This document shows, piece by piece, positions 28,601 to 36,468 of a stretch of 64,000 bases of DNA. Position 1 is the stretch's first letter, and each line of letters opens with the position of its first letter. The stretch is from contig JBCCHV010000006.1 in the NCBI GenBank assembly GCA_039028635.1, forward strand, positions 62,001 to 126,000, written 5' to 3'. The translations under genes and the position numbers were made by a program. The notes beneath the pieces are model-generated. The model made no database searches. It saw nothing but the letters and a program-made list of their open reading frames with translations, and was not told the DNA's origin. The DNA comes from Acidobacteriota bacterium (GTDB lineage Bacteria; Acidobacteriota; Thermoanaerobaculia; Multivoradales; JBCCEF01).

Positions 28601-28856
28601 GGGCGAGGGCCTGCTCGGCCTGTCCCATGCCTTCTTCACCGCCGGCGCCCGCAGTCTGATGGTCAGCCTTTGGAAGGTCGACGACCGTTCGACGGAACGG
28701 CTGATGACCGCCTTCTACGAGGGCCTCACCGGCGGACTCGACTCCGCCGCAGCGGCTCGCCGGGCCAAGATCTCGCTGATCGACGGTGAGGCGTCGACCA
28801 GTCATCCCTACTACTGGGCTCCCTTCGTTCTCGTAGGTCCCTCGGAAGTGCTGTAA
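25635..28856 (+). CDS. TPR-CHAT caspase-like protease, predicted lipoprotein
   Basis: This 1073-residue protein starts with a lipoprotein signal (ALLLLSLWVAC, lipobox Cys near 25), so it should be membrane-tethered outside the cytoplasm. A PPC-like beta domain (about 40-125) comes next, then many TPR repeats (about 140-620), and a C-terminal CHAT domain. The catalytic pair is visible: H935 in HFAVHGAIS and C980 in VLSACETALG. CHAT proteases are caspase/separase relatives; TPRs usually bind a partner or substrate. It lies 28 bp after the antiporter gene and upstream of two small genes with shared DPGDPAPPP motifs. The substrate is unknown. Confidence 0.93.
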   Translation: MSAMRTSTRRTGIAALLLLSLWVACIQEPGGEPRGLLVEALDREIELEAPAGHHYYLELPADSFVRLVIDQRGVDLEARLFDPRGRLVDRADGAGGPWLEERLAASVGPAGRYRLEIHAQQATAGHYRVALAEARPAEPDDDQRLSAENLYRQGRHQRHVPEERKAAVESFRQAVEIWQRLGDGDRELEARDEQADLLLESGEPASVGLAVIAPAFALAREPAQEARILETRAWLQEETADAIADFERCLELVPQGSQRADCLDGLGDIYYLDDRESERAGDLFAEACRVREAAGDLAGLATSLSNLGLSKHMRRHHRDEVLPLYQRSLELARTAQRWPQVSTSLNNLGYFLRYHGLYEDALERFEERFELARRMGEKDALGGSYLNLGTVYAIRGRTQKAIESLEHAVRIYRQGEDPAEISDALLHLGWAHDALRNHQQAHDSFAEASALAPQAPWPRIGLGRTLTQLARPQEGLQVLEAAYASLRGAERQCHAMLEIGTARAALEDVEGARTAFRRALDLAIEAGHSVEQPRVHGFASLARLGRLEASEGNFAIARRHLEEASEARERLSANLYRPEDRAKYRELGYVVYEASVDALVGLHRENPGAGHDVEALVASERARARALAEWLTEAQVEVALSPQLEEDQRNNARGISAAQQQIARLLSTATPDPELVAGERQRLTALKRERSRLISEIRKAHPEYAEISYPDPIGLDEVRAYLTADTALLEYFVGSLRSYLFIVRRDRFEIVELAPGAEIQAAVETARRALGQGSRLQELADTRTAFELLVAPAEPFLEGIERLIISPDQSLHYLPFEALWVSPQRLASHQRASSEDFLIGRWTVSYTPSASTLAYVPEAGRAAPYRLAAFSYGGPDGQTADGKTYAALQHAEEEVRRIATLFDQDQVRVLSGEAALEGRIKETLSDSRLVHFAVHGAISEQDILDSALLLAADATEDGLLQVAEIFGLELSADLVVLSACETALGREIRGEGLLGLSHAFFTAGARSLMVSLWKVDDRSTERLMTAFYEGLTGGLDSAAAARRAKISLIDGEASTSHPYYWAPFVLVGPSEVL

Positions 28857-29001
28857 CGATGCCGAGACCGACGACGCCTATCCGGCTGAATATTTCGTAT
28901 TCACCGGCACCTACCCCGGTGCCGAGGAAGTTTTCGATTTCTACGGATAGTTCCGACGACCCGTCGCGTCACGGGGTCGTTCGGTGGAAGGAGAATCCAG
29001 G
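28857..29001 (+). other. Intergenic segment with a possible coding remnant and a hairpin
   Basis: Between the CHAT gene and the small peptide gene, one frame reads PAEYFVFTGTYPGAEEVFDF before a TAG at about 28948. It looks protein-like but has no start codon and opens just after an in-frame stop. It may be a remnant of an earlier small gene. Just after it, ACGACCCGT and ACGGGGTCGT form an imperfect inverted repeat. Confidence 0.3.
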
Positions 29002-29151
29002 ATGCCCCATAAGAGCGAGCCCGATAGCCAGATCGCACGCGGTAGTACCGACCCCGGAGACCCGGCACCGCCGCCGATGGCCGAGGTGCCGCCATCCGAT
29101 GATCGCTGTTCGAGTCCTGCATTGAATCCACAGGGAGGTGACCATGAATGA
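29002..29151 (+). CDS. Small peptide with an ARGSxDPGDPAPPP motif
   Basis: This 49-residue reading frame starts with ATG after AAGGAG (8-bp spacing) and ends by overlapping the next start codon region by 8 bp. It has no hydrophobic segment. Residues 12-25 read ARGSTDPGDPAPPP. The same motif is present three times in the neighbouring protein, and its first copy there also begins at residue 12. That shared placement and the ribosome-binding site make it a real gene rather than noise. It belongs to no family I know; it may be a diverged, membrane-less paralogue or a decoy/substrate of the upstream CHAT protease. Confidence 0.65.
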   Translation: MPHKSEPDSQIARGSTDPGDPAPPPMAEVPPSDDRCSSPALNPQGGDHE

Positions 29152-29677
29152 GCCGTTGGGCGAAGATCAAGTTCACGCTCGGGGATCGAAAGCTGGAGGA
29201 GACCCCGGTCCTCCACCGTCGGCCAAAGAATCCACCACCATTCACCGCGCCAAGGGTTCGAAAGACCCTGGAGATCCAGCCCCGCCGCCTCTCGTCATCG
29301 GCGCTGCCGGCATTGCATTCCTCGCCGGCGCCCACGCCCTCGCCGCCTACCTCGGCGAGTGCCTGACGGGCCTCAACCTCGCCCTCACGGCAGCCGAGAT
29401 CGCGGCTCTGGTGACTCTCATCGTCTGGATCGTCAATCTCTACGCGCGCGGCTCGAAGGACCCCGGGGATCCGGCACCGCCGCCCCTCGCCACGGCTCCG
29501 GCGAACGTTGCGGCAGCGCTGCTCGTTCTGGCCGGCGCGGCGCAGATCGGCGCCGCCCTGCTCGGCGAATGCCTGCAGGGAATGTTCGCCGTTCTCGGGA
29601 TCGCAGAGCTGGTGCTGGCCGGCATCATTCTGCAGGCCAGCAAACCCACCCCGGGCGCGCAGCAGAGCGCCGAGTAG
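29144..29677 (+). CDS. Small membrane protein with duplicated hairpin modules and GSKDPGDPAPPP repeats
   Basis: Start at ATG 29144, about five bases after GGGAGGTG, gives 177 residues. The motif occurs at 12-25 (degenerate), 36-49 and 101-114. Each of the last two copies precedes a pair of hydrophobic helices (about 51-70 and 77-99; 118-140 and 146-164) with LGECL between the helices at 70-74 and 140-144. It is therefore an internally duplicated module of proline-rich leader plus membrane hairpin. No signal peptide. No known family recognised. Position directly behind a CHAT protease gene suggests it could be a cleavable membrane effector; this is inference only. Confidence 0.82.
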   Translation: MNEPLGEDQVHARGSKAGGDPGPPPSAKESTTIHRAKGSKDPGDPAPPPLVIGAAGIAFLAGAHALAAYLGECLTGLNLALTAAEIAALVTLIVWIVNLYARGSKDPGDPAPPPLATAPANVAAALLVLAGAAQIGAALLGECLQGMFAVLGIAELVLAGIILQASKPTPGAQQSAE

Positions 29678-29763
29678 GACCTCTGCCGGGGGGCCTCGAG
29701 CCCCCCGGTTTCAGCTCGGTTTTTCGGGCGGAAAGACAAGCGCCCGGCGGGGCGACGCCGCGC

Positions 29764-30861
29764 TCAGCTACGTCGCGGAACCAGACGCCGCCACCAGCGC
29801 TCGCCACCGTTTTCCGATGCCTCGAGCTCTTCGATGGCGCAGGGCAGCAGCGCGAGGTTGCCGAGGTTGAGCCGCACCAGCAGCATTTCGAGCTGGGAGC
29901 GACGCTCGTCCGGCTCCTTGGAGAGGGCGCTCGACAGCGGCCGAGTGCCATCGAGACTCTGGCAGAACTCGAGGAGCTCTGGGGAAAGTCGACCTTCCTC
30001 CTCGTCCGTCAGGGCCTTGACCCACACCGGCACCATGCCCTTGAGGGAAGCCAGCGGCAGGGCGAGCTGACGCTCGCCGATGAGCGCGCTCTCCTCCTCC
30101 GCGGCCTGCTCGAGCATCAGGTCGACGAGACGAATCTCCTGCGAGGGTTGGTCCTGGAACTCGGAAATGGTCTCGATGTCCAGGGCCTCGCGGATGCACA
30201 GCCGGTAGGCCGCCTCGAGAAAACGGAAGTAGGAACCGCGCACCACCGTGTGCAGCTCCTTGAGGTGCTTGGCGCCGTCGGTGGCGGCGACGATCTTCTT
30301 CTCGAGCGGGCTCATGCCCTCGAGGGAGCGATCCGCTCCTCGCCGCAACACGATGTGATCGTGGACGAAGACCTTGCGAATGCGCGCCACCTCGTCGATC
30401 CAGCGCGCTCCTTCCATCACCACGCCGACGGTCTCGATCGGCCGCGGCAGAATGTCCTCCTCCGGAGGCGCGTCGGTCTCGAAGTAGAAAACCCCCTGCT
30501 TCCACAGGAAGACATCGCACACCGAATCGACGATCTGCTGTCGCAGGGTCTGCCGGATGACGTCCGGAGTCAGCAGGTCGAGCTCGGCGAGGACGGCGCC
30601 CAGGCGCTGCCCGCGCCGCTTGCACTCATAGAGAGCACGCAGGAAAGTCTTCTCGTCGAGATGCCCCTGCAGCAGGAGGTATTGGCCGTAGTACTCGGCC
30701 GGGTCGTCGGACAGGCAGCCAACGATCTTGCCGTCCCGGAAGTAAATCCGTTTCTCGACCCGGGAGCGGCGAATGACGAGCGCGCCGGTGCGCCGCTCGC
30801 TACTTGCCCACTGCAGGATATTTCCCGGTGGAAATGCGCTCAGTCGACCTGAAAATTCCAT
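29764..30861 (-). CDS. DUF4388 (PATAN-like) domain protein
   Basis: Start at ATG 30861 (MEFSGRLSAFPPGNILQW), after GAGGA, gives 365 residues. The first 100 residues fit the DUF4388 pattern: LQWASSERRTGALVI, then RIYFRDGKIVGCLSDDP. A middle region follows with paired helices LDLLTPDVIRQTLRQQIVDS, and a helical C-terminal half. DUF4388 proteins are common near two-component and gliding systems, but the biochemical role is unclear. Cytoplasmic. It is the downstream neighbour of the SNF2 gene on the same strand, 115 bp away. Confidence 0.85.
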   Translation of the reverse strand: MEFSGRLSAFPPGNILQWASSERRTGALVIRRSRVEKRIYFRDGKIVGCLSDDPAEYYGQYLLLQGHLDEKTFLRALYECKRRGQRLGAVLAELDLLTPDVIRQTLRQQIVDSVCDVFLWKQGVFYFETDAPPEEDILPRPIETVGVVMEGARWIDEVARIRKVFVHDHIVLRRGADRSLEGMSPLEKKIVAATDGAKHLKELHTVVRGSYFRFLEAAYRLCIREALDIETISEFQDQPSQEIRLVDLMLEQAAEEESALIGERQLALPLASLKGMVPVWVKALTDEEEGRLSPELLEFCQSLDGTRPLSSALSKEPDERRSQLEMLLVRLNLGNLALLPCAIEELEASENGGERWWRRLVPRRS

Positions 30862-30976
30862 CGTTCCTCGCCGCACCGAATTGTAGTGCAGGAAGAGCCC
30901 CGATGGGACCCACGGGAGAATATGTAGTCATTGCCAATTCCTTGGCTCTCGACCAAGGGGGAGCTTTCGACGGCCT

Positions 30977-33862
30977 CTACTCTTCGTCCCACGGAGTGGC
31001 GGCGATCAGCTCGAGGAGCTGCTCCCGGGTGAAAACCTTGGAGAGGCGCGGATCGTCCTCCTCGACGACGTCCTCGAGAAGCTGGCGCTTGCGGTCGATG
31101 AGGGCGGCGATCTTCTCCTCGAGGGTACCCTCGGTCACCAGCTTGAAGACCTGCACGGCGCGCTTCTGGCCGATGCGGTGAACGCGATCCGTCGCCTGGT
31201 CTTCACGCGCCGCGTTCCACCAGCGGTCGTAGTGAATGACGATGGTGGCGCCGATCAGGTCGATGCCGGTGCCGCCGGCCTTGAGGCTGGCGAGGAAGAC
31301 GCGACACTCGGGATCGTGATTGAAGCGCTCCACCGAGCGCCCCCGGTCGCGGCTGCTGCCGATCAGGATCTCGTGACCGACATCGAGCTTCACCAGATGG
31401 CGCCGCATCAGCTCGATCATGCCGAGATACTGGCTGAACACCACCACCTTGTGACCGCTGTCGAGACACTCGTCGAGGATTTGCCGGAAGAGGTCCCACT
31501 TGCCCGAAGCATAGCGATCGGCACCGTCGAGGTCGCGCAGGGCCAAGGCCGGGTGATCGCAGATCTGCTTGAGCTGGGTCAGCATCGCGAAGACGTGAAG
31601 ATAGGGCACCGGTCCCTCTCCCTGGCGCAGGACTCGGGCCAGGGCCGTGCCGCGGGTTTCGATCACCTCCCGGTAGAGCTCCTGCTGACGCTTCGAGAGG
31701 CGGCACAGGCGCAGATCTTCGAACTTCTCCGGCAGCTCTTCGAGGACCGAGCTCTTCAGGCGGCGCAGGACGAAGGGCGCCAGGCTGCGGCGCAGCTCGG
31801 CCATCGCCTGGGGCGGGACGTCGTCGCCGCCATAGCGCTCCTGGAACTCGTCGTCGTCCCCGAGATACCCCGGCAGCACCAGATCCATCAAGTTCTTGAG
31901 CTCGTCGAGGGAGTTCTCGACCGGCGTGCCGGTTAAGCCGAGCAGGGTGTCGCCGCGCAGCCGGGCGGCGGCTCGGGCCACCTGCGTCTGGCGATTCTTG
32001 AGGTTCTGGATCTCGTCGAAAACGATCGCCGTGAAGCGCTGCTTCTCGAGACGCCGGATGTCGCGCAGCAGCACGCCGTAGGAGGTCACCACCACCACCT
32101 CGCGGTCCGGAATCGGTTCCAGGGCCCTGGGAAGACGGCGATGGCTGCCGTGGTAGACGCGGCCGATCAAGGCCGGAGCATGCTCTTCCAGCTTGCTCTC
32201 CCAGTGGGGCACGACGCTGGTCGGCGCGACCACCAGGAAAGGCCCGGAGCGGCCGTCCTGCTCGATCATCGACACCATCAAGGCCATCGCCTGATGGGTC
32301 TTGCCGAGGCCCATGTCGTCGCACAATAGGCCGCCGAGGCGATTCTCGGCCAGGAAGCGCAACCAGTCGACCCCCAGTCGCTGGTAGGGCCGGAGGGTGG
32401 AGCTCAGGCCGGCGGTGGCGATGTAGGGCTCCGACGGCCGCAGCTCGAGGAGGCGATCGAGCAAGGCTCGTCCGGCCTCGGCGCCATCGAGACGCACGGT
32501 CTTGCCAGCGATCGCCTTGAGACGCAGCAATCGCCCCGGCGACAGCTCCTCTTCGCCGGCGGCCAGCGACACCAGCGCGCGGATCTCCGGGGCGTGCAGA
32601 TCGACCCAACCGGCCGGCGTCTCGAAGTAGGGCCGGCCTTCTTCACGGGCGGCGATCAAGTCGGCCAGCGCCACCGACTCGTCGGCGAAGCCACAGGTCA
32701 CCGCCAGCGACTCCCAGAGTCCTTTCTCGTGGTCCGCTCCGACGTCGACGCGCAGATCGTCGATCTCCTTGAACAGGGTGAGGTGACGCAGCGGCTCGGC
32801 CAGCACCAGAGAGCCGTCCTCGAAGGCTTCGCGCTCGCTCTCCAGGAAGCTCGGGATCTGACCGCGCTCGAGCCGCAGCCGGGTCAACGGCCGATCGGCG
32901 GCGCGCTTCTCGACCTCGGCGAGCACGCCGAGCTCTTCGAGAAAGACCAGACTGCCGTAGCGAAAGCGCTCCCGGTCTTCGAAGAAGCGCTCTTCTCCAT
33001 CGAGCTCGAGGGCGCGCAACACCGGCCGCACCTCGACCTCGAGATCGCCGTCTCCGGTGACCTGATGCAAGGCCTCGAGAGGCACCGGTCGCACCCGCAG
33101 GTCGTCCTGATCGGGAAACGCCGAGGCGAGTAGCTGCAGCACCTGGGCGACGCGCTGGCGGGGCACCGTGACCTCGAGCATGCGCTGGCCCGTCGGGTCG
33201 CGATAGGTCAGGATGAACCGCCCGTCGAGGCGATCGATGGCGGGATGAAAGGACCCTTCGTCGCCGAGCTCGCGCACCGCGTGGTACGCCACCCGCCACC
33301 ACAGACTCTTCTGCCAGGTCTCGCGATTCGAGGGCATGCGAGCCTGGCGCAGGCGGTACTCGTCGGGAGTGAGCTGAAACAGCGCCAAGCGCTCCAGAAT
33401 CTCGGCCCGGTCGACCGTCTCTTCACCCTTGGGAGCCTTGCCGGCCCGTTCCAGGAAGCGCAAACGGGCCGACGAGGTGTCGCCGTAGCGCATCAGCTCG
33501 GCGCCCGACGGATCGCTGAACACCAGGTCGCCGGACTCGGCGTGGTGGGCCACCCGCACCACCTCACAGGCCGGCGGCCGGCCGCTGTGCAGAACCGTCG
33601 CCAGACGATGCCAGAGGGTACCTTCGAAAAAGTCCTGGAATCCACGGCCGCCCCACAGCCGCTGGGCCCGCGCCACCCCGGCGGCGAGCTTGCGGAGATG
33701 ACGGCAGGTGCGGCGGCTGCTCTCGCGGCAGGTGCACGAGCGCAGAGGCCGCGACAGATTGACGACCTTGCCGACGTAGATCGCCGTATGACCATCACCG
33801 CCGGGCTCCGGCAAGAGGCCGATGCCGGTGCCGAGGAGCTCGTAGTTGATCAGGGAAGCCAT
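30977..33862 (-). CDS. SWIM zinc-finger, SNF2-family helicase/ATPase
   Basis: Counting from ATG 33862, the protein has 961 residues; a TTG three codons upstream is possible, and neither start has a strong ribosome-binding site. A SWIM motif C43, C45, C53, H55 opens the protein. The SNF2 ATPase follows: Walker A DDMGLGKTHQA (K521), DEIQ box near 615, GLTGTPVEN, then the C-terminal helicase lobe with VVVFSQYLGMIELMRRH, SLKAGGTGIDL and DRVHRIGQ. Such proteins translocate on double-stranded DNA; cellular roles in bacteria (RapA-like recycling, repair, defence) vary. No nuclease or methylase is adjacent, so a defence role is not supported here. Confidence 0.93.
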   Translation of the reverse strand: MASLINYELLGTGIGLLPEPGGDGHTAIYVGKVVNLSRPLRSCTCRESSRRTCRHLRKLAAGVARAQRLWGGRGFQDFFEGTLWHRLATVLHSGRPPACEVVRVAHHAESGDLVFSDPSGAELMRYGDTSSARLRFLERAGKAPKGEETVDRAEILERLALFQLTPDEYRLRQARMPSNRETWQKSLWWRVAYHAVRELGDEGSFHPAIDRLDGRFILTYRDPTGQRMLEVTVPRQRVAQVLQLLASAFPDQDDLRVRPVPLEALHQVTGDGDLEVEVRPVLRALELDGEERFFEDRERFRYGSLVFLEELGVLAEVEKRAADRPLTRLRLERGQIPSFLESEREAFEDGSLVLAEPLRHLTLFKEIDDLRVDVGADHEKGLWESLAVTCGFADESVALADLIAAREEGRPYFETPAGWVDLHAPEIRALVSLAAGEEELSPGRLLRLKAIAGKTVRLDGAEAGRALLDRLLELRPSEPYIATAGLSSTLRPYQRLGVDWLRFLAENRLGGLLCDDMGLGKTHQAMALMVSMIEQDGRSGPFLVVAPTSVVPHWESKLEEHAPALIGRVYHGSHRRLPRALEPIPDREVVVVTSYGVLLRDIRRLEKQRFTAIVFDEIQNLKNRQTQVARAAARLRGDTLLGLTGTPVENSLDELKNLMDLVLPGYLGDDDEFQERYGGDDVPPQAMAELRRSLAPFVLRRLKSSVLEELPEKFEDLRLCRLSKRQQELYREVIETRGTALARVLRQGEGPVPYLHVFAMLTQLKQICDHPALALRDLDGADRYASGKWDLFRQILDECLDSGHKVVVFSQYLGMIELMRRHLVKLDVGHEILIGSSRDRGRSVERFNHDPECRVFLASLKAGGTGIDLIGATIVIHYDRWWNAAREDQATDRVHRIGQKRAVQVFKLVTEGTLEEKIAALIDRKRQLLEDVVEEDDPRLSKVFTREQLLELIAATPWDEE

Positions 33863-33932
33863 GGTCGCCAAAAAAACGCGGAAACGGCAATCGTAACCGA
33901 GAAGCGGGCCCGGCGAACGAAGGATTTCGAAC

Positions 33933-35537
33933 TCAGCGCCCGGCGTCCCGCTGCAGAGCCCGGAGATGGGCCTCCATGCGCGCCTTGAGTTCGCTGTCGT
34001 CGGTCACCGAAATGGCGCGATCGAAGGCCGCCAGGGCTGCGCTGCGGTCGCCGGCGGCGAGGGCGCGCTCGTAGGCGAGCATCTGACGGGTGCGCTCGAC
34101 CTCCCGCCGCGCCGCGTCCAGCTTCGCCGCGTCGCCGTAGCGGGACAGGGTGCCATCGAGCAGCCGCTCGGCGGCCTCGGGGTCGCCGTTGGCGAGATGC
34201 AGCCGCACCAGATCGAAGGCCAGATCCAAGCGGTAGGGCAAGGCCACCATAGCGATCTTCAGGTGTCGGATGCCGGCCACCGGATCGCCCCCCGGGAGCC
34301 CCTGGGAGCGCCCGAGCAGAGCACGCGCTTCGGCAAAGCTCGGATCCCGAGCCACCGCCTCGGCGAAGGCCCAGCGGGCGCCGTCAGCGTCCTTCTGGAC
34401 CGAACGATGGCGACCCAGGCGGACAAAGGTCAGGGCCTCCCGAGAGCCCGCCTCAAGAGCTTTGCGGTGGAGCACCTCAGCCTCTTCGTAGCTGCCCTGA
34501 GAGTCCTGGATCCAAGCCAGGCCGGACCAGGCCTCGCCATTGCCGGGATCGCCTTCGAGGGCGACATCGTAGTGCTCGGCAGCGAGATCCCGGCGACCGA
34601 CCAGCAACAGGAGATCTCCCAGGTGGACCGCGACCTCGGAGCGGTCGACGGCCCGCACCGCCACCTGCGCCGGTACCGGCAAGTCTTCGATCGCGACCAC
34701 CAGGCTGGCGAACTCGCGCCGCTGCAGGTAAGCGACCAAGTCTTTTTCGAGCTCGGCGACGGAACGACCCAGGGATTCCTCCAGGGCGTCGTTGGGATCT
34801 TCGCCGGCGAGCAGCCGGAGCAAATAGTCACCCAGGGTGGCAGTGCCCTCGGGCTGCGACAGCAGGTAGTGAACCAGGGCCCAGGAAACGGCGTAGAAAC
34901 GCCCCACCCGCCGGCGCGCTCCCCCCGCCCCGTGGAGATCACGCCGGTCCGCCACGCTCAGCACCGCCGGCAGATCGAGATCGGTCTCGCTCTGCAGCCA
35001 GTCGAGGTGGCGCTCCACCGGGCTGCCGACGCGCGCGAACCCGGCACGCTCCTCGAACGCTCCGTAGTACTCGGCCAGGCCCTCGTCGAGCCAGCGCGGG
35101 ACCGCCGGAAAATTGTGCGCCACCAGGTCGTGCACCGCCTCGTGGTAGACCGCCGAGAGGGCACCCCGGCGGCCGGGATCGGCATCGAGAGTGATGAAGG
35201 CACCATCGCGGCTACGAATGAACTGCCCCATGATACGCAGCCCGCCGCCATCGCTGCCGTTCTTGTAGGGCGCGTAGGCCTCGGCATCGCGGAAGGCCAG
35301 AATGCGCAAGGGCACCGCCGAATCGAGCTCGAGGTCCGGAGACAGGCGCGCGAACAGACTGCGAAAGCGCTCCAGGCGCAGCAGCAGATCGCGGCCCCGT
35401 TCCGGGGAAGCGTTGGTGAGCAAGGCGAAATCGGAGCTCGAGACCTCACTCCAACCGCTGAAGGGATCGACCTCCTGGGCATCAGCCCACGGAGAAAAGG
35501 AGACAATCAGAACCAGGATCGCAAGACACACCCGCAT
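33933..35537 (-). CDS. Exported zinc metallopeptidase-like protein with TPR repeats
   Basis: The 534-residue product has a signal peptide (residues 1-20, ending WADA). A gluzincin-like peptidase domain contains HEAVH (H132, E133, H136) and the downstream acidic ligand in WLDEGLAEYYG (about 149-159). This layout matches peptidase MA-like/DUF1570 families. The C-terminal half (about 290-530) contains several TPR repeats. It probably acts in the periplasm or outside the cell, with the TPRs binding protein partners. Substrate unknown. Confidence 0.87.
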   Translation of the reverse strand: MRVCLAILVLIVSFSPWADAQEVDPFSGWSEVSSSDFALLTNASPERGRDLLLRLERFRSLFARLSPDLELDSAVPLRILAFRDAEAYAPYKNGSDGGGLRIMGQFIRSRDGAFITLDADPGRRGALSAVYHEAVHDLVAHNFPAVPRWLDEGLAEYYGAFEERAGFARVGSPVERHLDWLQSETDLDLPAVLSVADRRDLHGAGGARRRVGRFYAVSWALVHYLLSQPEGTATLGDYLLRLLAGEDPNDALEESLGRSVAELEKDLVAYLQRREFASLVVAIEDLPVPAQVAVRAVDRSEVAVHLGDLLLLVGRRDLAAEHYDVALEGDPGNGEAWSGLAWIQDSQGSYEEAEVLHRKALEAGSREALTFVRLGRHRSVQKDADGARWAFAEAVARDPSFAEARALLGRSQGLPGGDPVAGIRHLKIAMVALPYRLDLAFDLVRLHLANGDPEAAERLLDGTLSRYGDAAKLDAARREVERTRQMLAYERALAAGDRSAALAAFDRAISVTDDSELKARMEAHLRALQRDAGR

Positions 35538-35596
35538 CGCTGAATCTTACTCGCCCGCGCCGGCGATGGTTTGCCGGCGCGACTCCTCGTCCGCGC

Positions 35597-36340
35597 CTAG
35601 CGGTCGATCGCTTCGACGGCGATGTCTTCGAGGGTCACCGTCGACACCTGCTCCATGCGCGAGTCGACGAACTCGGGATCGATCATGTCGATGTCGAGGT
35701 CCGGGGCATTGATCCCGAGGTTCTTCTGGTCGAAGAACAGCAGGCCGCCGACCCGCCGGTAGTTGAAGGCCGGCCGAAAGCGCAGCCCTCCGGAGAAGCT
35801 GTAGGCGAACTGCTCGAGGCGGCCGGACTCGGGATCGAACCAGTAGAGGTACTGATCGTTGGCATTGGGGCTCGAGTCCTCGGCGAAACTCACCTTGACG
35901 CGCTGCAATTCGCGCTCGCCCCAGCGCTCCATGCCCTGGTCTTCGAAGAAGACGTTGGGGTCCGCCAAGCGCAGCGGCAGAAAGGCGAAGTAGACCTTGG
36001 CGGTCACCCAACGGAAATAGGAAAGCTCCGTTTCCGCCGTCAGCTCCACCGCCTCACCATCGATCCAGGCCTCCACCGACTGATTGGTCACCCGCACCCG
36101 GCGCTGCTGATCTCGCGCCTCACCCTCCGCCTGATGATCGAACAGGCCGCCACGGGTCTCGACCGTCAGGTCCGTGCAGCCGGACCGCGAGCACAGGTCG
36201 AGGGTGACCCGGGAGGCCGCGAAGGTCTCACCTCCGTGATGGGCGATGGCCTTCTCGACGATCTTCGGCATGTCGGCGGCGGACAGGGTCGGAAGGAGCA
36301 GAAGGGCGGCGGCAAAGAGGGCGGTGCGAGCGATTTTCAT
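35597..36340 (-). CDS. Exported DUF6503-like protein
   Basis: I begin at ATG 36340 (MKIARTALFAAALLLLP), a clear signal peptide, giving 247 residues. The mature start IVEKAIAHHGGETFAASRVT and later YLYWFDPESGRLEQFAYSF resemble DUF6503 proteins, which look like LolA-type lipid-binding half barrels. The assignment is by pattern memory, not by search. It is transcribed toward the peptidase gene, 59 bp away, and may share a transcript. Confidence 0.72.
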   Translation of the reverse strand: MKIARTALFAAALLLLPTLSAADMPKIVEKAIAHHGGETFAASRVTLDLCSRSGCTDLTVETRGGLFDHQAEGEARDQQRRVRVTNQSVEAWIDGEAVELTAETELSYFRWVTAKVYFAFLPLRLADPNVFFEDQGMERWGERELQRVKVSFAEDSSPNANDQYLYWFDPESGRLEQFAYSFSGGLRFRPAFNYRRVGGLLFFDQKNLGINAPDLDIDMIDPEFVDSRMEQVSTVTLEDIAVEAIDR

Positions 36341-36468
36341 GGTTGGGATCCTATCCTGCCGGGGTAGTCTGATGGGGTGACCCCAAAGGCGATCAGGATC
36401 GACCCGCGGGAATCCGAGAGCCTTGGTGCCCAAGCGCGAACCATCCACTTGCCAGGACGGACGACACG

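Noticed and set aside
30977-33862. SNF2 helicase as part of a DISARM-like or other defence system
   Set aside because: No methylase, nuclease or PLD-type gene is adjacent; neighbours are a DUF4388 protein and an exported peptidase.
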